Source of the DNA: Firmicutes bacterium CAG:449
GTDB taxonomy: Bacteria; Bacillota_I; Bacilli_A; RFN20; CAG-449
NCBI GenBank assembly: GCA_000432895.1
Contig: FR889454.1
Coordinates: forward strand, 27,447 to 32,851
Direction of reading: 5' to 3'
Length of the DNA stretch: 5,405 nucleotides
Below are positions 1 through 5,404 of this stretch, one piece after another; position 1 is the stretch's first letter, and every line of letters starts with the position of its first letter. The position numbers were made by a program, and so were the translations under genes. Below the pieces are notes generated by a model, which saw nothing but the letters and a program-made list of their open reading frames with translations, was not told the origin of the DNA and did no database searches.

Positions 1-180
1 TTTTTTGATAAATTGCGATACATTGTTTGGAATATATCCTAATTCATAAGCTTTTTGACGAACTTTCTCTTTTGTTGCATCAGAAATATCATCACAATCT
101 CTTAAAGCTCTAGAAACTGTGTTGATAGAAATTTTTAATTCGTAAGCGATACTCTTTAAACCCGTTGTCTTATTATTCAT
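1..180 (-). CDS. LacI-family transcriptional regulator, N-terminal fragment (runs off left edge)
   Basis: Reading the minus strand from the ATG at 180-178 gives 60 residues with no stop before the window edge. They form the classic LacI/GalR DNA-binding domain: a helix-turn-helix over about residues 8-28 (LKSIAYELKISINTVSRAL), then the conserved run ISDATKEKVRQKAYELGY at about 33-50 and PNN, where the hinge helix begins. The sugar-binding effector domain lies outside the window, so the ligand cannot be named. No other ATG, GTG or TTG lies in frame between this ATG and the upstream stop, which fixes the start. No clear Shine-Dalgarno precedes it, and a TATAAT-like string sits only a few bases upstream, so translation may be weak or leaderless. 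The gene is divergent from the flippase/glycosyltransferase/TetR operon. The family call is secure; any role in controlling the neighbours is unproven. Confidence 0.93.
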   Translation of the reverse strand, partial: MNNKTTGLKSIAYELKISINTVSRALRDCDDISDATKEKVRQKAYELGYIPNNVSQFIKK

Positions 181-228
181 AATTTTATTATAACACTTTG
201 CATTAATTTTAAAATAATTTTTTCCATT

Positions 229-279
229 AATAATGTTTTTACTTTATTATATACCTAGATTTAGATAAATAATGTTTTT
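229..279. repeat. 12-bp direct repeat in the divergent intergenic region
   Basis: The string AATAATGTTTTT occurs at 229-240 and again at 268-279, 39 bp apart, with A+T-rich sequence between. A short inverted repeat, TTGTTT-AA-AAACAA (278-291), overlaps the end of the second copy. The pair lies between the LacI-type gene and the operon starting at 347, so it could be a regulator-binding pair. In DNA this A+T-rich a 12-base match can also arise by chance. No CpG-containing LacI-type palindrome is visible anywhere in 181-346. Confidence 0.35.
246..251 (-). promoter_or_regulatory. Candidate -10 element for the LacI-type gene
   Basis: The minus strand reads TATAAT here, inside GGTATATAATAAAG, about 65 bases upstream of the LacI-type start codon. 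No good -35 hexamer is found 16-18 bases upstream. A second TATAAT-like string at 186-191 would place transcription almost at the start codon. Either could be the real -10 element, and such strings are common in DNA of this composition. Confidence 0.25.
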
Positions 280-322
280 GTTTAAAAACAATTAAAAAAA
301 GATTGTTAATATCATTTTACTA

Positions 323-342
323 TATACTAATGATTGAAGGAG
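323..342 (+). promoter_or_regulatory. Candidate -10 (TATACT) and ribosome binding site of the operon
   Basis: TATACT at 323-328 is a plausible -10, but no recognisable -35 sits 16-18 bases upstream, and transcription from it would leave only a very short leader. GAAGGAG at 336-342 is a strong Shine-Dalgarno four bases before the ATG at 347 and fixes that start. The RBS is solid; the promoter call is weak. Confidence 0.35.
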
Positions 343-346
343 TAAT

Positions 347-1378
347 ATGAAAAATAAGAAAAAAATTATTTTATATATATTTTATATTTCAATCACTATT
401 GCATTTTTGATTTTTATTTTATCGATGAATGATATTGGTGATATTTTTCAAATTTTACAACATGCGGATATTAAATATATTTTAATTTCTTTGTTATTAG
501 TATTAATTTATTTAGGAATGTATCCATTAACTTTATGTATTTTGTCAAAAGCAAAAAAAGTAAATGTTTCAAATAAATATATTTATTCAATTGGAATGAG
601 TGAACATTTTTTTAATGGAATTACACCTTTTGCAACAGGTGGACAACCATTTCAAATTTATGCTTTATCAAAAAAGAAAGTTGATTTATCCACTTCAACA
701 GGATTATTAATGATGAATTTTATTATTCATATGTGTGCCTCCAATCTTTTTGCTTTGATTTCTCTATTCTTTTTTAATAGATTTGCAACTTCTACATCCA
801 TGAAAATATTAGCTATTGTAGGATTTAGTATGAATTTTTTAGTTTTAGTATTAATGGTTAGTTTAGCTACAAGTAAAACATTAAAACATTTTATTTTATG
901 GGTTCTAAGTAAATTGGCTAAAATTAAATTTTTGCATAAATTAATTACTGAAAAAATGATTGATATTGAAAATTATATTGAGAATACTCAAAATTCTTTT
1001 AAAGAACTTTGCCATAATAAAAAATCATTTATTACTTGTTTTATCATAAGATTTTTAACTTTATCAATATATTATGCAGTACCTTTTTATATATTAAAAT
1101 CATTACATATGGAAATTTCTTATGCTAATTTATTTATTAGTATGTGTGCTTCTAGTTTTGCTATTACGATGTGTGTATTTTTACCTACCCCAGGTAGCAG
1201 TGGAGGCATAGAATATGCTTTTAGTAATATTTTTGCTTCTTTAGTGGTTTCTATGACTAGCTCAACTAGTTATTGTGGAATGTTAATTTGGAGATTACTT
1301 ACCTATTATTTACCTGTTTTAATTAGTTTTTTATTTTATTTATATTTTGAAATTTCAAAGAAAGAAGAAAAAATATGA
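347..1378 (+). CDS. Flippase-like integral membrane protein (UPF0104 / lysylphosphatidylglycerol synthase TM-domain family)
   Basis: This 343-residue protein starts at an ATG preceded by GAAGGAG. After a basic N-terminus (MKNKKKK-like) it has about seven to eight hydrophobic segments, roughly residues 7-26, 43-66, 118-143, 153-174, 229-250, 258-280 and 314-335. Two family signatures are visible: FFNGITPFATGGQP at 88-101 and PTPGSSGGIEYAF at 280-292, the latter matching the PTPGGxGGxExAF block of the MprF flippase domain and of stand-alone UPF0104/YbhN-like proteins. There is no soluble lysyltransferase domain, so this is the membrane half only and not a complete MprF. The family is thought to move lipid-linked headgroups or glycolipids across the membrane. 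The 4-base overlap with the following glycosyltransferase gene suggests a glycolipid substrate, which is inference. A substrate cannot be assigned from sequence. Confidence 0.9.
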   Translation: MKNKKKIILYIFYISITIAFLIFILSMNDIGDIFQILQHADIKYILISLLLVLIYLGMYPLTLCILSKAKKVNVSNKYIYSIGMSEHFFNGITPFATGGQPFQIYALSKKKVDLSTSTGLLMMNFIIHMCASNLFALISLFFFNRFATSTSMKILAIVGFSMNFLVLVLMVSLATSKTLKHFILWVLSKLAKIKFLHKLITEKMIDIENYIENTQNSFKELCHNKKSFITCFIIRFLTLSIYYAVPFYILKSLHMEISYANLFISMCASSFAITMCVFLPTPGSSGGIEYAFSNIFASLVVSMTSSTSYCGMLIWRLLTYYLPVLISFLFYLYFEISKKEEKI

Positions 1379-2187
1379 TACCAGTTGTTTATTGTGGAAA
1401 TTATTATATATTTTCTGGAATTTTACTTTCTTCAATTAGTATTGCTAGAAGAACTACTTCATCATTAAACATTATTATTTTAACAATGACTTATACTAAA
1501 TATAATGATAAATATATTTCTATTACGAAAGAACAAGTGAAAATTTTACAAGATTATTTAACTTCTATTAATAAAGATAGTAAGGTTACTTTAATTGATT
1601 TAACTGATAATTTTAAAAAAGAATTTGATTATGGCAAAAATTTACAAAATGATTATTCACCATATACTTTATTAAGGTTATTTATTGATCAAGATTTTAT
1701 TCAAGAAAAAAAAGTAATTTATTTAGATGCTGATACAATGCTAAATGATGATATTAATAAATTGTATTCTATTGATATTAGTGAGTATGAATATGCATCA
1801 AGTTTAGATTATATGGGAAGTTTTTTTATTCATGAAAATTATTGTAATGCAGGAGTTTTATTAATTAATGTAGAAAAAATAAAAGAAACGCAACTTTTTT
1901 GTAAATGTAGAAAATATATTTATACTCATAAAATGATTATGCCTGATCAAACTGCTTTAGATAGATTAACTAGCAGTAAATTGCTATTGCCAAGAAAATT
2001 TAATGAGCAACGATCATTAAGAAAAGATACAGTAATTAAACATTTTAATAAAGGAATTAAGTTTTTTCCTTTTATTTATATGTATAATATAAAGCAATGG
2101 GAGATAGATAAAGTTCATAAAATGTTAAAAATATATACTTTTGATGAAGATTATCAAATATATAAATCCTTAATGGAGGAATTATGA
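1375..2187 (+). CDS. Family 8 glycosyltransferase (GT-A fold)
   Basis: This 270-residue cytosolic enzyme is predicted to transfer a sugar from a nucleotide-sugar donor using a divalent metal. The N-terminus VVYCGNYYIFSGILLSSI (4-21) matches the nucleotide-binding first strand and helix of GT8 proteins. YSPYTLLRLFI (94-104) is the usual block before the metal-binding motif, which is DAD at 118-120 within VIYLDADTML. NAGVLLIN (158-165) and PDQTALD (190-196) are the conserved acceptor-side blocks. The C-terminal HxxGxxKPW motif is degenerate: HFNKGIKFF at 223-231 keeps the His, a Gly and a Lys but lacks PW. There is no signal peptide or membrane segment. Its ATG overlaps the stop of the flippase-like gene (ATGA) and only a weak purine-rich RBS (GAAAGAAGAA) precedes it, so it is probably translated by coupling. 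Donor and acceptor are unknown; action on a lipid carried by the membrane protein is inferred from the gene pair. Confidence 0.9.
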   Translation: MIPVVYCGNYYIFSGILLSSISIARRTTSSLNIIILTMTYTKYNDKYISITKEQVKILQDYLTSINKDSKVTLIDLTDNFKKEFDYGKNLQNDYSPYTLLRLFIDQDFIQEKKVIYLDADTMLNDDINKLYSIDISEYEYASSLDYMGSFFIHENYCNAGVLLINVEKIKETQLFCKCRKYIYTHKMIMPDQTALDRLTSSKLLLPRKFNEQRSLRKDTVIKHFNKGIKFFPFIYMYNIKQWEIDKVHKMLKIYTFDEDYQIYKSLMEEL

Positions 2188-2741
2188 GTTCAATCACGAC
2201 TAAAAAAGCAATTGCTTATGCTTTCAAAGAATTACTTTTAGAAAAACCTATTTCAAAAATTACTATTAATGATATTTCTGAAAGATGTGAAATTAATCGA
2301 CAAACTTTTTATTATCATTTTCAGGATATTATTGATTTAGTGGAATGGATATGTATTGAAGATGCTGAAAAAAATTTAAAAGAATTAAATTATTCTTCTT
2401 GGCAAGAAAACTTTATAGCTATTTTTGAAACAATGAAAAAAGATAGACCATTTATTTTAAATATATACAGAAGTGTTTCTTTAGATAATTTGATTAATTA
2501 TTTATATAAGCTTGTTTATCCTTTAATTTATAGGGTAGTCGATGAAAAAGCTTCTAAATATGTCGTAACGGAACAAGATAAAAAATTTATTGCAGATTTT
2601 TATAAATATGCTTTAGTTAATGTTGTTCTTGAATGGATAAAAAATGATATGAAAGATGATTATAAAATAATCGTAGAAAAAGTTAGTGTTTTATTAAAAG
2701 GAACGATTGATCAAGCTTTAATCAACTTAAAAAGAAATTAG
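2184..2741 (+). CDS. TetR/AcrR-family regulator, DhaS-like
   Basis: This 185-residue protein has a TetR-type N-terminal DNA-binding domain. A first helix (TTKKAIAYAFKELLLEKP, 5-22) is followed by the helix-turn-helix ITINDISERCEINRQTFYYHFQD at about 27-49, with the diagnostic TFYYHF. The remainder is helical and resembles the C-terminal domain of the DhaS group (residues 71-183, with RPFILNIYRS at 88-97 and YKYALVNVVLEWIKN at 140-154). Length is normal for that group. GGAGG at 2175-2179 lies four to five bases from the start, and the ATG overlaps the glycosyltransferase stop (ATGA), so it is translated as part of the operon. It stands directly upstream of ohyA, and operator-like sites flank the intergenic terminator, one overlapping its own stop codon. 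I infer that it represses or otherwise controls ohyA in response to fatty acids. DhaS itself, despite its TetR fold, is an activator component, so the sign of regulation is open. Confidence 0.9.
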   Translation: MSSITTKKAIAYAFKELLLEKPISKITINDISERCEINRQTFYYHFQDIIDLVEWICIEDAEKNLKELNYSSWQENFIAIFETMKKDRPFILNIYRSVSLDNLINYLYKLVYPLIYRVVDEKASKYVVTEQDKKFIADFYKYALVNVVLEWIKNDMKDDYKIIVEKVSVLLKGTIDQALINLKRN

Positions 2742-2761
2742 ACATTTTTAATGATTTGTAT
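2740..2761. promoter_or_regulatory. Candidate TetR/DhaS-type operator O1, overlapping the TetR stop codon
   Basis: The layout AGACATTT-N6-ATTTGTAT resembles the Lactococcus lactis DhaS operator as I remember it, GGACACAT-N6-ATTTGTCC, with identical half-site length and spacing. The left half-site includes the last bases of the TetR gene stop codon (TAG at 2739-2741). The palindrome is imperfect: ACA and TGT are kept but the outer bases differ. It lies about 65 bases upstream of the -35 of the ohyA promoter, so it could act as an auxiliary site. This is pattern matching only. Confidence 0.4.
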
Positions 2762-2827
2762 AAAAATTAGACAAAATAAAGTTGGAGTAAAAACACTGCT
2801 CCAAATTTTTTAATTTGTCTAATTTTT
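2762..2827. repeat. Perfect 14-bp inverted repeat enclosing the terminator hairpin
   Basis: AAAAATTAGACAAA at 2762-2775 is the exact reverse complement of 2814-2827. Inside it, TAAA (2777-2780) pairs with TTTA (2809-2812), and the inner stem 2782-2789/2797-2804 follows. The whole 66 bases can therefore fold as one long, almost continuous RNA hairpin. Each outer arm also carries a TAGACA/TGTCTA element (2768-2773 and 2816-2821), so the DNA form may bind the regulator too. Confidence 0.8.
2782..2811 (+). terminator. Rho-independent terminator after the TetR gene
   Basis: The stem TTGGAGTA (2782-2789) pairs with TGCTCCAA (2797-2804) with one U-G wobble and a 7-base loop, followed by AAA... T6 at 2806-2811. 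This is the only G+C-richer stem in the spacer and lies 40 bases after the TetR stop. It should end the flippase/glycosyltransferase/TetR transcript before ohyA. The surrounding 14-bp inverted repeat, ending in T5, could extend the stem. Confidence 0.75.
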
Positions 2828-2854
2828 GAACAATGGAAAAAATCTGTCTATACA
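2826..2854 (+). promoter_or_regulatory. Candidate ohyA promoter (TTGAAC-17-TATACA)
   Basis: TTGAAC at 2826-2831 and TATACA at 2849-2854 are separated by exactly 17 bases. Each matches the sigma-A consensus at four of six positions, and the -10 lacks the usually conserved final T. Transcription would start near 2861, leaving a leader of about 50 bases with AAGGAGG at 2899-2905, eight bases before the ohyA ATG. A small hairpin, ACAC-AAA-GTGT (2852-2862), overlaps the predicted start point. The position just downstream of the terminator supports an independent ohyA transcription unit. Confidence 0.6.
2828..2849. promoter_or_regulatory. Candidate TetR/DhaS-type operator O2 in the ohyA promoter spacer
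   Basis: GAACAATG-N6-ATCTGTCT has the same half-site length and spacing as O1 and as the DhaS operator I recall. The ACA...TGT core is kept and the right half matches that operator at six of eight bases. It covers the space between the -35 and -10 of the predicted ohyA promoter, the usual position for a TetR-type repressor site. The neighbouring TetR protein is the obvious candidate to bind it. No experimental support is visible. Confidence 0.45.
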
Positions 2855-2913
2855 CAAAGTGTTTTTGTTTCATTAAGATGTATTTGTAAGTTAAATACAA
2901 GGAGGATTTAAAA

Positions 2914-4707
2914 ATGTATTATTCAGCAGGAACTTATGAAGCATTCGCTCATCCAAAAAAACCAGAAGGTGTTGATAAAAAATCAGCATATATTATTGGT
3001 ACAGGTTTAGCAGGATTATCTGCCGCCTTCTATTTAGTTAGAGATGGACAAATGAAAGGTGAACATATTCACCTACTTGAAAAATTAGAATTAGCCGGTG
3101 GAAGCTGTGATGGTAGAAAAGATATTACTAAAGGCTTCTATATGAGAGGTGGAAGAGAAATGGATAACCACTTCGAATGCATGTGGGATATGTTTAGAGA
3201 TGTCCCTTCTATTGAAACACCTAATGTTTCAGTCTTAGATGAATATTATTGGTTAAATAAAGAAGATCCAAATTATTCATTATGTAGAGCGTCTATTAAT
3301 CGTGGCGAAGATGCTCACACAGATAAAAAATTTAATCTTGATAAAGAATCAGCTTTAGCATTATCAAAATTATTCATGACACCAGAAAAAGATCTTGAAG
3401 ATAAAAAGATTTCTGAAGTTCTTCCTGAAAGTTTCTGGAGTACAAACTTTTGGCTTTATTGGCAAACAATGTTTGCTTTCCAAAGATGGAGTTCTGCTCT
3501 TGAAATGAAGAGATATCTTTGTAGATATGTTCACCATATTGATGGTTTACCTGATTTCAGTGCTTTGAGATTTACTAAATATAATCAATATGAAAGTATG
3601 ATTTTACCTTTAGTTAAATATCTTGAAAGCCATGGTGTAAAAATTGAATATGGTATGGATGTTAAAAATGTTATTTTTGAAAATGTTGGTGATAAAAAAA
3701 TTGCTAAACAAATCATTTATGTTAAAGATAATAAAGAACAACATATCGATTTAGTGGAAGATGATTTAGTCTTTATTACTAATGGTTGCTGTACAGATAC
3801 TTCTTGCTATGGTGATCAAACTCACGCTCCAGATTTATCAAAAATTAAAAATGGTTATGGTGAATCTTGGGATATGTGGAGAAAGATTGCATCTCAAGCA
3901 AGTAATGGTGAATTCGGTAATCCAGAAAAATTCTGTGGTGATGTAAATGCCACAAACTGGATGAGTGCAACTGTTCAAACTTCTAATGAAGAAATAATTC
4001 AACACATTATGAAGATTTGTAAACGTGATCCTCGTTTAGGTAAAGTTACTACTGGTGGTATTGTTACAGTTAAAGATTCTACTGAAAACTGGTATTTATC
4101 TTGGACTATTAATAGACAACCTCAATTTAGAGCACAAGATAAAAATTCTATTTTAGTTTGGGTATATTCTTTAAATACTAATAAAGAAGGTAATTATGTC
4201 AAAAAAGCTATGAAAGATTGTACTGGTGAAGAAATATGTAGAGAATGGCTTTATCATATTGGTTTACCTCTAAATGAGATTGATAATTTAGCAAAAACTC
4301 AATGTAATACAACAACTTGTTATATGCCTTATATCAATGCTTTCTTCCAACCAAGAAAAGAATCTGATAGACCACTTGTTGTTCCTCATTGTGCTGTTAA
4401 TTTTGCTTTCATTGGTCAATTTGCTGAAACACCAAGAGATACAATCTTCACTACTGAATATTCAATTCGTACTGGTATGGAAGCTGTTTATACTTTGTTG
4501 AACGTTGATAGAGCGGTTCCTGAAGTTTGGGGCAGTGCTTATGATGTTAGAGAGTTATTAAAAGCTTGCTATTATGCTTTAGATAAGAAACCTATTAATG
4601 ATGCTAATCTTTCTTTGATTGAAAAAGGTGCATTAAAAGTTATCTTAAAGAAAGTTAAAGATACTGATATAGAATTATTATTAAAAGATAGTGGCTTAAT
4701 TAAATAA
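2914..4707 (+). CDS. ohyA: Oleate hydratase (myosin-cross-reactive antigen family), EC 4.2.1.53
   Basis: This 597-residue flavoprotein adds water to the cis-9 double bond of unsaturated fatty acids such as oleate, giving 10-hydroxy fatty acids. It is near full family length (Staphylococcus aureus OhyA is about 590). The FAD Rossmann motif is IGTGLAGLSAA at 28-38, followed by the acidic-end strand HIHLLEKLE (51-59) and GGSCDG (62-67). The hallmark MRGGREMDNHFE spans 77-88; E82 and Y201 fall at the numbers of the catalytic Glu and Tyr I recall for the staphylococcal enzyme. The conserved C-terminal FAD block FIGQFAETPRDTIFTTEYS is at 499-517. The last 50 or so residues correspond to the membrane-associating tail of the family. 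The start is fixed by AAGGAGG at 2899-2905. It has its own promoter with an operator-like site and its own terminator. Codons end in C more often (TTC, AAC, CAC) than in the upstream operon, consistent with high expression. Function in fatty-acid detoxification is family knowledge. Confidence 0.97.
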   Translation: MYYSAGTYEAFAHPKKPEGVDKKSAYIIGTGLAGLSAAFYLVRDGQMKGEHIHLLEKLELAGGSCDGRKDITKGFYMRGGREMDNHFECMWDMFRDVPSIETPNVSVLDEYYWLNKEDPNYSLCRASINRGEDAHTDKKFNLDKESALALSKLFMTPEKDLEDKKISEVLPESFWSTNFWLYWQTMFAFQRWSSALEMKRYLCRYVHHIDGLPDFSALRFTKYNQYESMILPLVKYLESHGVKIEYGMDVKNVIFENVGDKKIAKQIIYVKDNKEQHIDLVEDDLVFITNGCCTDTSCYGDQTHAPDLSKIKNGYGESWDMWRKIASQASNGEFGNPEKFCGDVNATNWMSATVQTSNEEIIQHIMKICKRDPRLGKVTTGGIVTVKDSTENWYLSWTINRQPQFRAQDKNSILVWVYSLNTNKEGNYVKKAMKDCTGEEICREWLYHIGLPLNEIDNLAKTQCNTTTCYMPYINAFFQPRKESDRPLVVPHCAVNFAFIGQFAETPRDTIFTTEYSIRTGMEAVYTLLNVDRAVPEVWGSAYDVRELLKACYYALDKKPINDANLSLIEKGALKVILKKVKDTDIELLLKDSGLIK

Positions 4708-4715
4708 GACTTATT

Positions 4716-4764
4716 AAAAAGACTATTGCTAACCTATAATTAGTTCTAACAATAGTCTTTTTTT
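4716..4764. terminator. Bidirectional Rho-independent terminator after ohyA
   Basis: AAAAAGACTATTG (4716-4728) pairs perfectly with 4750-4762, and T7 follows the stem core on the plus strand (4758-4764). A small inner pairing, CTAA (4729-4732) with TTAG (4740-4743), shortens the 21-base loop. On the minus strand the same stem ends in T5, so it can also stop transcripts arriving from the small ORF and bsh on the right. Confidence 0.88.
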
Positions 4765-4773
4765 CTTGAAAAT

Positions 4774-4986
4774 TTATTTTAATTTATAATTCTTTTTAAT
4801 TTCTTCATCGAAAGTTCCATCTTGATAAATTATTACAAAACTAGAAGAAGTTGACCATCTACAATTTCTTTTATTATAACTAGACCAAGTTGTATCATTT
4901 AAATAATTATGATAGTTTCTCATACCTAGTAATATATATGGTAGTAAAAATTCATCAATTGATAAGACTTTACAACTTTTTTTCAT
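4774..4986 (-). CDS. Small hypothetical protein, possibly a gene remnant
   Basis: From the ATG at 4986-4984 this frame encodes 70 residues; a TTG at 5016 would give 80, and the frame is open back to a stop at 5043-5041. I do not recognise the family. The C-terminal part looks like coding sequence (SSSFVIIYQDGTFDEEIKKNYKLK at the end, preceded by an aromatic and Asn/Ser-rich stretch with two Trp), while the N-terminal part before the ATG is low-complexity hydrophobic. None of the possible starts has a Shine-Dalgarno, which is unlike the other complete genes here. It lies on the same strand as bsh, about 80 bases beyond the bsh stop from the ATG, and just before the bidirectional terminator, so bsh readthrough would transcribe it. 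It may be the surviving C-terminal end of a larger degraded gene, a real small protein, or a chance ORF. Confidence 0.35.
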   Translation of the reverse strand: MKKSCKVLSIDEFLLPYILLGMRNYHNYLNDTTWSSYNKRNCRWSTSSSFVIIYQDGTFDEEIKKNYKLK

Positions 4987-5068
4987 AAATAGATAATGAA
5001 TATACAGAAAGAGCAAGCTATATTGAAGTTGATGTTTATTTTAAGCAAGGAACAACAATCAAAAAAGA

Positions 5069-5404
5069 TTAATTTTGATATTTGATTTGCTCAGTATCAA
5101 TTAATTCATATGTAATAAGATTATTATTGTTGAGGTTTTCTTTGAATAAATTTATCGCGGAAATCTGTTTGTTATTATAAGTATTATAATAATAAATTCC
5201 TTCATTTAAATTTAAACATGAAGTGTAGATAGTTATTTCATATTTATCATTTAGTTTACAACATCCTCTTTGTTGATTAACTGAATTCATTATATGGAAG
5301 AATTGACCTACACTTTTTGTTTCTTCTTCTGAACTAAGAGAATATTTTTTTATAAAATAGACTCTTACAAATCTTGACATTGAGGATAAATCTCCAGGTA
5401 AACC
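5069..5404 (-). CDS. bsh: Conjugated bile salt hydrolase (choloylglycine hydrolase family), C-terminal fragment
   Basis: The frame enters from the right edge and gives 111 residues before the TAA at 5071-5069; the true start is outside the window and the Met at 5380 is internal. The first residues are GLPGDLSSMSRFVRV, a signature of bile salt hydrolases, and the Arg of SRF (codon 5374-5372) aligns with the catalytic Arg I recall as R228 of the Clostridium perfringens enzyme. NQQRGCC and YEITIYTSCLNLNEGIYYYNTYNN follow, matching the C-terminal beta-sheet of true bile salt hydrolases more closely than penicillin V acylases. The family are N-terminal-nucleophile enzymes that cleave glycine or taurine from conjugated bile acids, usually in the cytoplasm; the nucleophilic Cys2 is not in view. 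No strong terminator follows directly. It is convergent with ohyA and the two are separated by the bidirectional terminator. Preference for tauro- or glyco-conjugates cannot be read from this part. Confidence 0.95.
   Translation of the reverse strand, partial: GLPGDLSSMSRFVRVYFIKKYSLSSEEETKSVGQFFHIMNSVNQQRGCCKLNDKYEITIYTSCLNLNEGIYYYNTYNNKQISAINLFKENLNNNNLITYELIDTEQIKYQN

Noticed and set aside
181..346. LacI-type operator (CpG-centred palindrome) near the divergent promoters.
   Set aside because: There is no CG dinucleotide in this stretch, so no canonical LacI/CcpA-type site is present.
347..1378. Complete MprF (lysylphosphatidylglycerol synthase).
   Set aside because: Only the membrane flippase-like part is present; no C-terminal aminoacyltransferase domain follows, and the next gene is a glycosyltransferase.
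2852..2868. ACAC-AAA-GTGT followed by TTTTTG as a terminator.
   Set aside because: The stem is only four base pairs and sits at the predicted ohyA transcription start; it is too weak to terminate.
2742..2913. Riboswitch or T-box in the leader before ohyA.
   Set aside because: The structured part is a simple nested inverted repeat with a terminator upstream of the predicted promoter; no conserved aptamer or T-box motif is recognisable and the leader after the promoter is only about 50 bases.
5057..5070. AATC-AAAAAA-GATT as a bsh terminator.
   Set aside because: A four-base-pair A/T-rich stem without a following T-run on the minus strand is not credible as an intrinsic terminator.
5069..5380. 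A complete 103-residue gene starting at the ATG at 5380 on the minus strand.
   Set aside because: The reading frame stays open to the window edge and the upstream residues GLPGDLSS continue the bile salt hydrolase signature, so this Met is internal to a larger, partial gene.
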